DNA of 64,000 nucleotides from Bacteroidia bacterium (GTDB taxonomy: Bacteria > Bacteroidota > Bacteroidia > Bacteroidales > GWA2-32-17). Below, in pieces: positions 45,542 through 54,692 of this stretch. The notes beneath the pieces were generated by a model. It did not search any database and was not told where the DNA came from. It worked only from the letters and a program-made list of their open reading frames with translations. Made by a program: the position numbers and the translations under genes. Every line of letters starts with the position of its first letter. The stretch's first letter is position 1. The DNA lies in the NCBI GenBank assembly GCA_016218155.1, contig JACREQ010000108.1:1-64000 (forward strand), written 5' to 3'.

Positions 45542-45949
45542 ATGGCAAAAAATAATGAACCCGAAGTACAGGTAAACTCCATAAATATTATTGGTAACGG
45601 AACTACTATTGTCGGTGACATTCAAGGAGAAGGCGATATAAGAGTAGATGGAAATTTAAAAGGCACTCTTATCACTAAAGGAAGAGTTGTTATAGGATCA
45701 ACCGGTGTATTCAGTGGCGAAATTACCTGTCGCAATGCAGATATTTCGGGCAAAGTTGACGGAAAGATTAAAGTTACTGAACTTTTAGCTTTAAAAGCAT
45801 CTTCAAAATTTTCTGGCGATATAATAACAAATAAATTGGCTATTGAACCAAATGCTATATTTACAGGAACCTGTAATATGGCAGGAAACCATATTAATCA
45901 TGGAATTGGAAGACCAGAAAATATCGCAGAAAAAGAAGCAATTAAATAG
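45542..45949 (+). CDS. Bactofilin
   Basis: 135 residues, polymerising cytoskeletal protein. The central right-handed beta-helix shows the typical repeats GDIQGEGDIRVDGNLKGTL, SGEITCRNADISGKVDGKI and SGDIITNKLAIEPNAIFTG. No membrane segment. The short charged tails at both ends are usual. It heads an operon of six genes ending with folA, and its 3' end overlaps the next gene, atpZ, by 50 nt in another frame. Confidence 0.93.
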   Translation: MAKNNEPEVQVNSINIIGNGTTIVGDIQGEGDIRVDGNLKGTLITKGRVVIGSTGVFSGEITCRNADISGKVDGKIKVTELLALKASSKFSGDIITNKLAIEPNAIFTGTCNMAGNHINHGIGRPENIAEKEAIK

Positions 45950-46136
45950 CTTCGGACGATATTCTTCTATGGCAATTCAAATGATGGTTATCATTGCCGG
46001 TGGAAGTTTAGGTGGACTTCAGCTTGATAAATGGACTGACACTAAATTTCCTTATTTCACCCTTTCTCTTTCAGTTATATCAGTTGCTTTGGCTGTTTAT
46101 TTTGCAATAAAAGATGTAATAAAATTAAACAAATGA
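45900..46136 (+). CDS. atpZ: AtpZ/AtpI-like F0 accessory protein
   Basis: 78 residues from the ATG at 45900. The N-terminus KKKQLNSFGRYSSMAIQM, followed by two membrane helices (VIIAGGSLGGLQLDKWTD and FPYFTLSLSVISVALAVYF), is typical of AtpZ, which helps assemble or load Mg into F0. Other starts exist upstream in frame within the bactofilin gene but would give an atypical N-terminus. The next gene overlaps by 4 bp. The F0 genes that normally follow are not here. Confidence 0.85.
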   Translation: MELEDQKISQKKKQLNSFGRYSSMAIQMMVIIAGGSLGGLQLDKWTDTKFPYFTLSLSVISVALAVYFAIKDVIKLNK

Positions 46137-46510
46137 ATATTCCAATAAAACCATTTTTAAACAGAATAATAATTGCTACATGGATATTGGAGTTAATCTC
46201 AGGTGGTCTTTATTTTAGCTTTAAAGAATATTTTAGTGTATACGTAATGTTAGTTCCAGTATATTTCTTTTTACTTGTAACGTACTTTCATATTTCACTA
46301 ATAAAAGCAGTTGAAAAACGTGAATTGTCATTTGTTTCAAAATACATGATGTACACCGGATTAAAATTATTTATAAATCTTGGAGCTTTAGTTGGATTAG
46401 TATTTGCACAAACAGAATTTGCAATTGCAAGTGCATTAAGTTTTCTTTTCTGTTACTTTTTTTATACTATTTTTGAAGTAAGAGAGCTACTTACAACATT
46501 TAAGAAATAA
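46133..46510 (+). CDS. Small membrane protein, four helices
   Basis: 125 residues with four membrane helices (about 12-30, 34-55, 76-92, 97-116). It starts ATGA-overlapping with the end of atpZ. In this phylum a small unannotated membrane protein often sits between atpZ and atpB. The call as its counterpart is by position and size, since no domain is recognised. Possibly an AtpI-type accessory factor of the ATP synthase. Confidence 0.7.
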   Translation: MNIPIKPFLNRIIIATWILELISGGLYFSFKEYFSVYVMLVPVYFFLLVTYFHISLIKAVEKRELSFVSKYMMYTGLKLFINLGALVGLVFAQTEFAIASALSFLFCYFFYTIFEVRELLTTFKK

Positions 46511-46585
46511 CAAAATATTTTTAACTTTAATAGATTACCTTAGATATTTTTAAGGTATTTTTGCCGAGTTCTACAATGTCAAAAC

Positions 46586-48400
46586 ATGACCAAAGCAAAA
46601 AAATATTTACTCCTTTTTAATGAAACTTTTGGCGATTTTAAGAAATTAATTTTAAAGCTTGCTGAAACCCTTTTATTATTATTTAGCTTGTTAGGGGTAA
46701 TCTGCATGATTTACTATTTTGGTTTTGATATTCAGTATTATATAAAAAATAACCTTGAAACATTTTTTCAATTCCTGGCATCCACTTTTTTAGTTCTTCT
46801 GATTATTCAATTATTTTTTAAACGAAAAAGAAAAAAGCAAGCTATATTATTTGATTTTCTTCTGATAACTATGCTTGGATTAATGGTACTTGAGAGATTT
46901 ACTTTTTCAGAATGGTTTAAAGAAAATCTGTCAATACTGTCATTTCTACAAAAAAACATTTTCATTTATCTAATAACAATAACAATATTTATTATTGAAA
47001 TATCGAAACGAAGCTTATTTATATTTTTAAGTAAAATTAATCCTGCACTCTTATTTATTATAAGCTTTATTTTTATAATTATTATCGGAACAGGTCTATT
47101 GTTATTACCCAACTCCACTACAAACGGAATAAGCTTTATTGACTCGCTATTTACTTCAACAAGTGCAGTATGTGTTACCGGCTTAGCTTCTGTTGACACA
47201 CAATATACATTTACTGCATTAGGAAAAGGGATTATCCTTATGCTTATTCAATTAGGAGGATTAGGTGTAATGACCTTCACCAGTTTCTTCGGACTATTTT
47301 TTTCGGGCAATGATTCATTCAGAAATAATATGTTTATTAAAGACATGATAAACAATGATACCCTGGCAGATATCTTTAAGAACTTGTTAAAAATATTAGT
47401 TTTCACTTTAGTTATTGAATTAATTGGTGCAATTATTATTTATTTTAATATAGACAGGACAGTATTTCCTGATGAGGCAGCAAATTTAAGATATTCAATT
47501 TTTCATAGTATTTCTGCATTTTGTAACGCCGGATTTTCAACACTTTCACAAGGACTTTACGACATAAGATTCCGTTTTAATTACCCAGTACATTTAACTA
47601 TTGCATTTTTAATTATTCTTGGTGGTATAGGTTTCCCGATTTTATTAAACTATTACAAACTAGCTAAACATTATTCACATAATTTATTTAGAAAATTAAG
47701 AAGTAAATCATATTTACATAAACCAAATATTATTAATATTAATACAAGAATTGTAATATATACAACATTAATACTTTTGATTTTTGGAACAATTGCATTC
47801 TTTTTTACAGAATATAACAATACTCTGAAAGAACATAGTCTTGGCGGTAAAATTGTTGAAGCTTTTTTCCTTTCTGTAACACCTCGTACAGCAGGCTTCA
47901 ACACGGTTGATTATGGTGCAATTTTACCATCAACCATTTTGCTAACAATATTCCTGATGTGGGTTGGAGCATCTCCCGGAAGTACAGGGGGTGGTATAAA
48001 AACAAGTTCGTTTGCAATTGCTTTATTAAACGTGTTCAGCATTGCCAAAGGCAAAGACAGAATTGAAGTAAGCCGTAGAGAAATTGCTGACGATTCTGTT
48101 CGTAGAGCATTTGCAACAATAGTCCTTTCTTTGCTTGCAATAGGTATTTCAATTTTACTTGTTTCGTCATTCGAAAAAGGTGAAAAAACTTTAGCAATTG
48201 CATTCGAATGTTTTTCTGCCTTTGGCACAGTTGGACTAAGTAATAACCTTACTCCAACATTAACTTCCGAAAGTAAATGGGTTTTAGTTTTCACAATGTT
48301 TTTAGGACGAGTAGGCACATTAACAATTTTCGTTGCATTTATCAGAAAAGTAAATTCTCTCAGATATAAGTATCCTGAAGAGAATATAATAATAAACTAA
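46586..48400 (+). CDS. trkH: Trk/Ktr potassium uptake channel subunit TrkH
   Basis: 604 residues, about 12 membrane helices. Four pore loops carry the selectivity motifs SAVCVTGLAS, AFCNAGFSTL, VTPRTAGFNT and AFGTVGLSNN. An N-terminal extension of about 115 residues adds two or three helices before the usual channel. It lies one base before a trkA gene whose RCK protein gates it. Imports K+ (or Na+/K+) across the inner membrane. Confidence 0.95.
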   Translation: MTKAKKYLLLFNETFGDFKKLILKLAETLLLLFSLLGVICMIYYFGFDIQYYIKNNLETFFQFLASTFLVLLIIQLFFKRKRKKQAILFDFLLITMLGLMVLERFTFSEWFKENLSILSFLQKNIFIYLITITIFIIEISKRSLFIFLSKINPALLFIISFIFIIIIGTGLLLLPNSTTNGISFIDSLFTSTSAVCVTGLASVDTQYTFTALGKGIILMLIQLGGLGVMTFTSFFGLFFSGNDSFRNNMFIKDMINNDTLADIFKNLLKILVFTLVIELIGAIIIYFNIDRTVFPDEAANLRYSIFHSISAFCNAGFSTLSQGLYDIRFRFNYPVHLTIAFLIILGGIGFPILLNYYKLAKHYSHNLFRKLRSKSYLHKPNIININTRIVIYTTLILLIFGTIAFFFTEYNNTLKEHSLGGKIVEAFFLSVTPRTAGFNTVDYGAILPSTILLTIFLMWVGASPGSTGGGIKTSSFAIALLNVFSIAKGKDRIEVSRREIADDSVRRAFATIVLSLLAIGISILLVSSFEKGEKTLAIAFECFSAFGTVGLSNNLTPTLTSESKWVLVFTMFLGRVGTLTIFVAFIRKVNSLRYKYPEENIIIN

Positions 48401-48401
48401 T

Positions 48402-49082
48402 ATGAAGATAATAATTATCGGTCTTGGAAATTTCGGTTCTGCAGTAGCAATAAAACTCGCTGCATTGGGCCATGAGGTTATTGGTGTTGACAGTCAGATG
48501 CAAAAAGTTGAAAATGTTAAAGATAAAATAACATATGCAGTAATGCTTGATTGCACAGATACACAGGCATTAAAAACTATCCCTGTTCAGGAATGTGATA
48601 TTGTTATTGTTGCTATTGGTGAAGATTTCGGAGCATCAATATTAACAACAGCAATCTTAAAAAAGATGAATGTTAAAAGACTTATCAGCAGAACAATTTC
48701 ACCTATTCACAGAACTATACTCGAAGCTATTGGCGTAATGGAAATATTAAGTCCCGAAGATGATTCTGCTGAACGCTTTGTTAAAAAAATCGACATGTCA
48801 AATGTTCTTGATTATTTGGATTTATCTGACGATTTTGCAATTGTTGAAGCTGTTATTCCTCAAAAATATATCGGATTATCAATAAGAGAATGCGATGTAA
48901 GACATAAATACAATATCAATATTTTAACAATAAAACATGATATTGAAGTTAAAAATATAGTTGGGCAAAATGTTATTAGACCTGAAATTATAGGTGTTGT
49001 TTCACCCGATTACATTTTTGAAGCAAATGATATTCTTGTTGCATTTGGACATACTAATGATTTAAAAAAATGGTTACATTAA
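48402..49082 (+). CDS. trkA: Potassium channel regulatory subunit TrkA/KtrA
   Basis: 226 residues. An RCK_N domain (GLGNFGSAVAIKLAALGHE binds NAD(H) or ATP; 1-130) is followed by an RCK_C domain (NVLDYLDLSDDFAIVEAVIP onwards). Single-domain length fits KtrA-type regulators. It forms a cytoplasmic ring gating TrkH; the gene begins one base after the channel gene. Regulation by nucleotide ratio is known for the family. Confidence 0.95.
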   Translation: MKIIIIGLGNFGSAVAIKLAALGHEVIGVDSQMQKVENVKDKITYAVMLDCTDTQALKTIPVQECDIVIVAIGEDFGASILTTAILKKMNVKRLISRTISPIHRTILEAIGVMEILSPEDDSAERFVKKIDMSNVLDYLDLSDDFAIVEAVIPQKYIGLSIRECDVRHKYNINILTIKHDIEVKNIVGQNVIRPEIIGVVSPDYIFEANDILVAFGHTNDLKKWLH

Positions 49083-49083
49083 A

Positions 49084-49584
49084 ATGAAAAATATTTCGAT
49101 TATTGTTGCAATAGCATCAAATTATGCTATTGGAAAAAACAACCAGTTACTATGGCATATTTCAGATGACTTAAAACATTTTAAAAAGATAACTTCAGGA
49201 CACCCTGTTATTATGGGAAAAAAAACTTATGAGTCTCTCCCATTTAAGCCACTACCAAACAGAGAAAACATTATTTTGACTGATGTTGCTGGTGAAATAA
49301 TTAATGGTTGCACAATGGTATATTCTATACCGGAAATTCTTGAAATATGTAAAAATAAAGAAGAATGCTTTATTATTGGAGGTGGTTCGGTATATAAACA
49401 ATTTATGCCACATGCAGAAACTCTTTACATAACCTGGGTTGATAAAGACTTTGATGCAGATGTTTTCTTTCCTGAGATTTCTGAAAAGGAATGGGAATTA
49501 ACTGAAGATGAAAAACATTTTAGCGAAGAAAATAAATTCTCTTATTATTTTCGAATTTATAAAAGAAGAAGTTCCATTCAATGA
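49084..49584 (+). CDS. folA: Dihydrofolate reductase
   Basis: 166 residues. ISIIVAIASNYAIGKNNQL and LWHISDDLKHFKKIT are the folate-pocket signature (acidic residue Asp in the LWHxxxDL segment). GKKTYESLP and the FIIGGGSVYKQFMP nucleotide loop are intact. NADPH-dependent reduction of dihydrofolate. Starts one base after trkA and ends seven bases before the convergent haem synthase gene; no terminator is evident between them. Confidence 0.96.
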   Translation: MKNISIIVAIASNYAIGKNNQLLWHISDDLKHFKKITSGHPVIMGKKTYESLPFKPLPNRENIILTDVAGEIINGCTMVYSIPEILEICKNKEECFIIGGGSVYKQFMPHAETLYITWVDKDFDADVFFPEISEKEWELTEDEKHFSEENKFSYYFRIYKRRSSIQ

Positions 49585-49591
49585 TTTTTAA

Positions 49592-50449
49592 TCAGAAGGA
49601 ATTTTCAATTATTATTAAAAAGAAAACGACCAAAAGATATACCTGAACAGATATATTAGCAAATTTAAACTGCTGTTGTTCTTTCTGAAAAAAAAGCATT
49701 TTAATAAAACTCATTATCACAAAAACATTTATCAAAACCAGCAATAGTATTCCAAATATTCCTGAAACTATTTCGAAATAAGGAAACATAAATGTAAGAA
49801 GAGAGGTTGACAATATCCAAATAAACAATAAAAGCTTAAAATTATTTGGTTCAACTGATTCTAATATACTTTTAATATTTGCATTAACATAATCCTGTTT
49901 ATATTTTGCAAGCAATATCCAGAAATGTGGTATTTGCCATAAAAACATAAAAACAGAGAAAAAAACAATTGATGGAAGTAGCACTAAACCCGAAGCAGAC
50001 CAGCCAATAACAGGTGGTATTGCACCAACCAGACCACCGGCTATTAAACCAAACTGACTTTTATATTTTAACGGAGTATAGATTAAGTTATAAATAACAA
50101 CGTTTAATAATCCCAATAATGCACAGTATATATTTAGATTTAACAATAATCCAAAACCTATTGTTATTAAAATAACACTGAACACAATTGCAGAATTAAC
50201 TGAAATCTTTTTTGACGGGATGGGTCTGTTCTCAGTTCTTCTCATCAATAAATCAGTTTTTCTTTCCTGAATCTGATTAATAGCAGAAGCTGCAGACGAC
50301 ATAAGAAAAACACCGAGAATGAGAATTACTGAAGAACTAAAATCAATATTTTGGGAAAGCGAATAACCAACAAATGCAGAAAAAGCAACAGCTAACGATA
50401 GAAATATCTTAGATAATTTTAAGTATTCTATTATTAAATTACTTTTCAT
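49592..50449 (-). CDS. ctaB: Protohaem IX farnesyltransferase (haem O synthase)
   Basis: 285 residues, nine membrane helices, UbiA-type prenyltransferase that adds a farnesyl group to haem B for haem O, the precursor of the oxidase's haem A. The conserved site is NQIQERKTDLLMRRTENRP, which departs from the usual NDYxDxxxD by having Glu/Asp in the same places. Its start overlaps ctaC by 11 nt. Last gene of the nine-gene operon. Confidence 0.95.
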   Translation of the reverse strand: MKSNLIIEYLKLSKIFLSLAVAFSAFVGYSLSQNIDFSSSVILILGVFLMSSAASAINQIQERKTDLLMRRTENRPIPSKKISVNSAIVFSVILITIGFGLLLNLNIYCALLGLLNVVIYNLIYTPLKYKSQFGLIAGGLVGAIPPVIGWSASGLVLLPSIVFFSVFMFLWQIPHFWILLAKYKQDYVNANIKSILESVEPNNFKLLLFIWILSTSLLTFMFPYFEIVSGIFGILLLVLINVFVIMSFIKMLFFQKEQQQFKFANISVQVYLLVVFFLIIIENSF

Positions 50450-51365
50450 CAGGTGTTTTAAAATACTCTATTATCTGTTGAATTTCTTCTTCTTTCAAAA
50501 TGGACTGATATGATTTCATCAATCCTTTATTATATCCTTTTACAACATCATTATCAGGATTTAAAATAGAGTTTTTAATATATTCATCGTCAGATTTTAC
50601 ATTTCTTTCAACATCATTTGTAACAACAGTTACATCTCTTCCATACAATCCCTTAAAAGAAGGACCTACAAGTTTAGTTCCATCTAATGAATGGCAACCT
50701 GTGCAGGCATTATTTTTAATAACAAGAAATCCCGGCAACTCTTCCTTTTTTGATTTCTTTTCTATTATGGATAACCACAAATTAAATTTATCTTCATCAA
50801 TAACATTTACCTCTGATGACATATAAGAATGGCGAACACCACAGTACTCAGCACAAAAGATATCAAACCTGCCCTTCTGAGTTGGAATAAACCACATGAA
50901 ATTTGGTTCACCTTTTACCATATCTTCCTTAATTCTGTATGCTGGAATATATATACTATGAACAACATCTACAGAAACTAATTTTAAATTTACTGCTTTA
51001 TTAAATGGAACAACAAGCTTTTTTGATTCCTTACCATTTTCATATATAAAATTCCATTCCCACATTTTTCCAACAGCTGTAATCTGCAGTGCGTCTTTTG
51101 GCGCTTCACGCATAGGAATAAAAGCTATATAACCATAATAAAACATAAAACCAACAATTATTAGCGGTATGACAGTCCACACCACTTCAAGCATAGTCCT
51201 TTCTTTTACCTGAACTGCCTGTGGATGTTTTTTCTTATTATATTTAAATACAAAAATCAACATCAGAGATGTTAAACCAACAATAAAAAACACTCCTATT
51301 CCCATAATAATAAAGAACGCTTTATCAACGCCCTCTACAAAATTTGATGCCACCTGTAATAACAT
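50439..51365 (-). CDS. ctaC: Cytochrome c oxidase subunit II with fused cytochrome c
   Basis: 308 residues. Two membrane helices (17-40 and 62-80) precede the CuA domain: His136, Cys171, Cys175, His179 and Met182 (CAEYCGVRHSYM) bind the dinuclear copper. The C-terminal cytochrome c domain has CTGCH at 221-225 and a Met in GLMKSYQ as the likely sixth haem ligand. The fused cytochrome makes this a caa3-type oxidase. Subunit II receives electrons from the c-type cytochromes and passes them to subunit I. Confidence 0.96.
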   Translation of the reverse strand: MLLQVASNFVEGVDKAFFIIMGIGVFFIVGLTSLMLIFVFKYNKKKHPQAVQVKERTMLEVVWTVIPLIIVGFMFYYGYIAFIPMREAPKDALQITAVGKMWEWNFIYENGKESKKLVVPFNKAVNLKLVSVDVVHSIYIPAYRIKEDMVKGEPNFMWFIPTQKGRFDIFCAEYCGVRHSYMSSEVNVIDEDKFNLWLSIIEKKSKKEELPGFLVIKNNACTGCHSLDGTKLVGPSFKGLYGRDVTVVTNDVERNVKSDDEYIKNSILNPDNDVVKGYNKGLMKSYQSILKEEEIQQIIEYFKTPDEK

Positions 51366-51376
51366 ATTATATGGTT

Positions 51377-51661
51377 TTATCTAAATAAATAATCAGAAAA
51401 CAAAATTAAAAAGATAACAAGTATCAGTAGAAATACAACTCCTACCATTAGCTTAAATACTAGTTTATCATGCTTAATATGCATAAAATAGCTTATAACT
51501 ATTGTAACCTTAACAGAAGCAATTGCCATAGCTACAACAATTGTAAGAGCCTCGAAATCGAACCAGGTTACATATACTGTTAACGCAGTAAGAAAAAGCA
51601 ATACCGTTAATACTATCGCATATGTTCTGTAAGATGTTATATGTTGATGTTCTTGTTCCAT
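51377..51661 (-). CDS. ctaF: Cytochrome c oxidase subunit IV
   Basis: 94 residues with three membrane helices. The segment VVISYFMHIKHDKL carries the conserved MHxKH-like motif of prokaryotic COX4. It stabilises the oxidase core. Lies 10 nt after subunit III and 11 nt before ctaC in the operon. Confidence 0.9.
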   Translation of the reverse strand: MEQEHQHITSYRTYAIVLTVLLFLTALTVYVTWFDFEALTIVVAMAIASVKVTIVISYFMHIKHDKLVFKLMVGVVFLLILVIFLILFSDYLFR

Positions 51662-51671
51662 ATTAAATAAA

Positions 51672-52286
51672 TTATGAAATTAAATATAACAACGGAAATA
51701 GGAATATCCATATTAAGTCAACAAGGTGCCAATAAAGTCCTCCATTTTCCAACAATGCATTATCGTCCTTTGTTAATCTGCCATTTTGAACTTTTCTGTA
51801 TATTACAATTAAAAGTATCATACCTACAATAATATGTAAAGCATGCAAACCTGTCATAAAATAATATAAACCAAAAAACAAAAGCTCACCCCTTTTTAAA
51901 GTTAGCATTAATTCTGAGCCAGGATATAAATGGTGATCAATTTTTAAACCCCACTCAAAATATTTGTTGACAAGGAATAGAAAAGCAAAGAAAATTGTTG
52001 TAGCCAACAGCTTTAATGTAAGACTTTTATTTCCTGTTCTTAATGCAGTTACCGACATTGCAACAGTCATACTACTAACTAAAAGAATTATCGTATTTAT
52101 TGTTCCAACAAAAGTGTTTAACTGATTAGCTGCAACATGAAAATCTTCGGAATATTTAGATCGATATACTGCATAAACAATAAACAAACCACCAAACAGT
52201 AATAGTTCTGTAAAAATAAATAACCACATTCCCATTTTTGATGCAGTATCATCCCGGTGCTCTGTATGTGAAATTTTATTCTCCAT
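51672..52286 (-). CDS. ctaE: Cytochrome c oxidase subunit III
   Basis: 204 residues, five membrane helices, the shortened form lacking the first two helices of the seven-helix version. KMGMWLFIFTELLLFGGLF and YYFMTGLHALHIIVGMILL and YWHLVDLIWIFLFPLLYLI are the family landmarks. It shields subunit I and may shape oxygen access. Spacing of 16 nt from ctaD. Confidence 0.93.
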   Translation of the reverse strand: MENKISHTEHRDDTASKMGMWLFIFTELLLFGGLFIVYAVYRSKYSEDFHVAANQLNTFVGTINTIILLVSSMTVAMSVTALRTGNKSLTLKLLATTIFFAFLFLVNKYFEWGLKIDHHLYPGSELMLTLKRGELLFFGLYYFMTGLHALHIIVGMILLIVIYRKVQNGRLTKDDNALLENGGLYWHLVDLIWIFLFPLLYLIS

Positions 52287-52302
52287 TATAAATTATTACA
52301 TT

Positions 52303-53904
52303 TTATTTATATTCGTAAGGACCTTGAGTAATAACAGGAATTTCTTCAAAATTCTCAACTGTTGGAGGTGATGCAATTGTCCACTCAAGAGTTTTACCTC
52401 CCCAAGGATTTGGACCGGCAATTTCTCCTTTTCTAGCAGATTTAAAAAGATTAAATAGCATTATAATAACACCGATTGCTAAAACTATTGCACCAAAGAA
52501 AGAAAACACCTGCCCCCATTCATATTGTGGCAAATAATCGAAATATCTTCTTGGCATTCCCTGCATTCCAATAATAAATTGTGGAAAATAGAGTAAAGTA
52601 AATCCACCAAATATAAATGCACAAGAAGTATTTGCCAGTTTATTATTATACATTCTTCCATATATTTTAGGAAACCAATAATGAATAGCAGCAAGAAATG
52701 CAAAGCCCATTCCTCCAAAAATTATATAATGAAAATGAGCTACAACAAAAGCAGTATCGTGAACATGAATATCTGTTGCTAAAGAACCCAATACAAGACC
52801 AGTTAAACCACCAATCATAAAATTAAAAACAAAAGCCATTGTAAAATAAAACGGTGGCTTTAAGTTAATAGAGCCTTTATACATTGTAGAAATCCAGTTA
52901 AACACTTTAATTGCACTGGGAACAGCAACAATAAAAGTTAACAAGCTAAAAAACCATCTGGCAGTTGTACTCATTCCGGCAGTGTACATATGGTGCCCCC
53001 ATACTAAATAGCCAACTGCTGCAATTGCAACAGAAGAAAAAACAATTGCTTTATATCCGAATACTTTTTTCTGACTAAAAGTTGGAATAATTTCAGTAAT
53101 AACACCCATTGCAGGTAAAATCATAATATAAACTGCAGGATGAGAATAAATCCAGAACAAATGCTGAAATAAAATTGGATCACCACCAAGATTAGGATCA
53201 AAAAAACCAATTTTAAACCATCTTTCAGCAATAATCATTAATAATGTTATACCTACAATTGGTGTTGCTAAAAGCTGTATCCATGCTGTTGCATATAACG
53301 ACCAAGGGAATAATGGCATTTTAAACCATGTCATTCCTGGTGCTCGTAATCTGTGAATTGTTACAATAAAATTCAGTCCTGTTAAAATTGATGAAAATCC
53401 TAGTACAAATGCTGCTAAAACCGCAGCAACTACATTAGTATTTGTATCTGTACTATATGGCGCATAAAAGGTCCATCCTGTATCAGGTGCGCCTTTTCCA
53501 AGAAATTGAGAAAGTATTGCCAAAATAGCTCCGATAACATAAATATAAAATGAAAATAAATTAAGCTTAGGAAAAGAAACATCCCGTGCACCTATCATTA
53601 TAGGCATTAAAATATTTCCAAAGACTGCAGCCAGACCAGGAATAACTACAAGAAAAATCATAATAACACCATGAACAGTAAATACTGCATTATATGTTTG
53701 TGCAGTCATAATATCCTGTCCGGGTCTGAATAATTCTAACCTCATTAAACCACCCAGTAATCCTCCTACAACAAAAAATATCATTATTGCATACATATAC
53801 ATCAAACCAATTCTTTTGTGATCGGTAGATGTTAGCCAACCAAGTATTCCTTTATACTTGGTTCCATGTTTTAAGAAACTATTGTCAATTGCGGAAACTT
53901 CCAT
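52303..53904 (-). CDS. ctaD: Cytochrome c oxidase subunit I, A2 type
   Basis: 533 residues, 12 membrane helices. Haem and copper ligands are visible: FTVHGVIMIF (low-spin haem His), IYSHPAVYI (CuB His255 and cross-linked Tyr259), WGHHMYTAG (CuB His pair) and VVAHFHYI (haem a3 and a ligands). The proton-channel Glu of A1 enzymes (HPEVY) is Ala257 here, and the YS at 253-254 matches the A2 subfamily (as in Rhodothermus caa3). Proton-pumping oxygen reductase core. Confidence 0.97.
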   Translation of the reverse strand: MEVSAIDNSFLKHGTKYKGILGWLTSTDHKRIGLMYMYAIMIFFVVGGLLGGLMRLELFRPGQDIMTAQTYNAVFTVHGVIMIFLVVIPGLAAVFGNILMPIMIGARDVSFPKLNLFSFYIYVIGAILAILSQFLGKGAPDTGWTFYAPYSTDTNTNVVAAVLAAFVLGFSSILTGLNFIVTIHRLRAPGMTWFKMPLFPWSLYATAWIQLLATPIVGITLLMIIAERWFKIGFFDPNLGGDPILFQHLFWIYSHPAVYIMILPAMGVITEIIPTFSQKKVFGYKAIVFSSVAIAAVGYLVWGHHMYTAGMSTTARWFFSLLTFIVAVPSAIKVFNWISTMYKGSINLKPPFYFTMAFVFNFMIGGLTGLVLGSLATDIHVHDTAFVVAHFHYIIFGGMGFAFLAAIHYWFPKIYGRMYNNKLANTSCAFIFGGFTLLYFPQFIIGMQGMPRRYFDYLPQYEWGQVFSFFGAIVLAIGVIIMLFNLFKSARKGEIAGPNPWGGKTLEWTIASPPTVENFEEIPVITQGPYEYK

Positions 53905-53914
53905 ATTATATTAC

Positions 53915-54691
53915 TTATTTTTTACGTCTTTTTGATTTTATTATTAAAAAAATAAAAAGTATAACTGCAAAAAATATAATTATAGTTGCAGAAACTTTAG
54001 TTACCTGTAATGAATATTTTTTACCCTCCTGATCGTATGCAAAACAAAAATCGAGTATTTTGTTAATAGTAGGTCTGGAAAGCCCTTGTTGAGCCTCAAT
54101 TACTGCTAATTTAAAGTCAAAAGGCAAATATGTCAAGCCATAAAAATAACGTGTTATTTTTCCTTTTGGACTAAGAATTATAATTCCTGAAGGATGAGAA
54201 AAATCCAATCCTGCAATTTTTATTTTATACCCTGCACTAGTTAAAATACTATTAATAGAGGCACTATCTCCAGTTAAATATGTCCATGAGTTTCTTTTAT
54301 CAACAGGTATTTTAGTTGTAAAGTTAGCCTTCTTCATTATTGCAGCAGATGGCTTATCTCTGTAATTAAAGCTAATTGTTATCACATCGTAATCTTTACC
54401 GAGAACAAGATCAGAATTTGCTATTAAATCTGATACACCTTCTTGTAAATAAGTACAAATACCAGGGCAATCATAGTAAACAAATGACAAAACAGTTGGC
54501 TTATTTATTAACTGACCAAGTGACACTGAGACGCTATCCTCATTAAAGAATTTTAAATCTAATGGAACAGTTTGGTCTAAATGTTCAGAAATACCTATTG
54601 TATCGTTTCCTGGTCCAAGTAATTGTGCTTTCACGCCACTAAAGGCAAACAAAATTGAAATCAGAAAAATAATTTTTTTCATTTTATTCAT
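53915..54691 (-). CDS. SCO family copper chaperone
   Basis: 258 residues. Signal peptide (ILFAFSGVKA) then a thioredoxin fold with the copper-binding YDCPGICTYL (CxxxC) near residue 80 and the third ligand His in GLDFSHPSGIIIL. A single C-terminal membrane helix (ATIIIFFAVILFIFLII) anchors it, facing the periplasm. Delivers Cu(I) to the CuA site of subunit II. It lies one base after the cytochrome gene and 10 nt before ctaD. Confidence 0.93.
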   Translation of the reverse strand: MNKMKKIIFLISILFAFSGVKAQLLGPGNDTIGISEHLDQTVPLDLKFFNEDSVSVSLGQLINKPTVLSFVYYDCPGICTYLQEGVSDLIANSDLVLGKDYDVITISFNYRDKPSAAIMKKANFTTKIPVDKRNSWTYLTGDSASINSILTSAGYKIKIAGLDFSHPSGIIILSPKGKITRYFYGLTYLPFDFKLAVIEAQQGLSRPTINKILDFCFAYDQEGKKYSLQVTKVSATIIIFFAVILFIFLIIKSKRRKK

Positions 54692-54692
54692 A

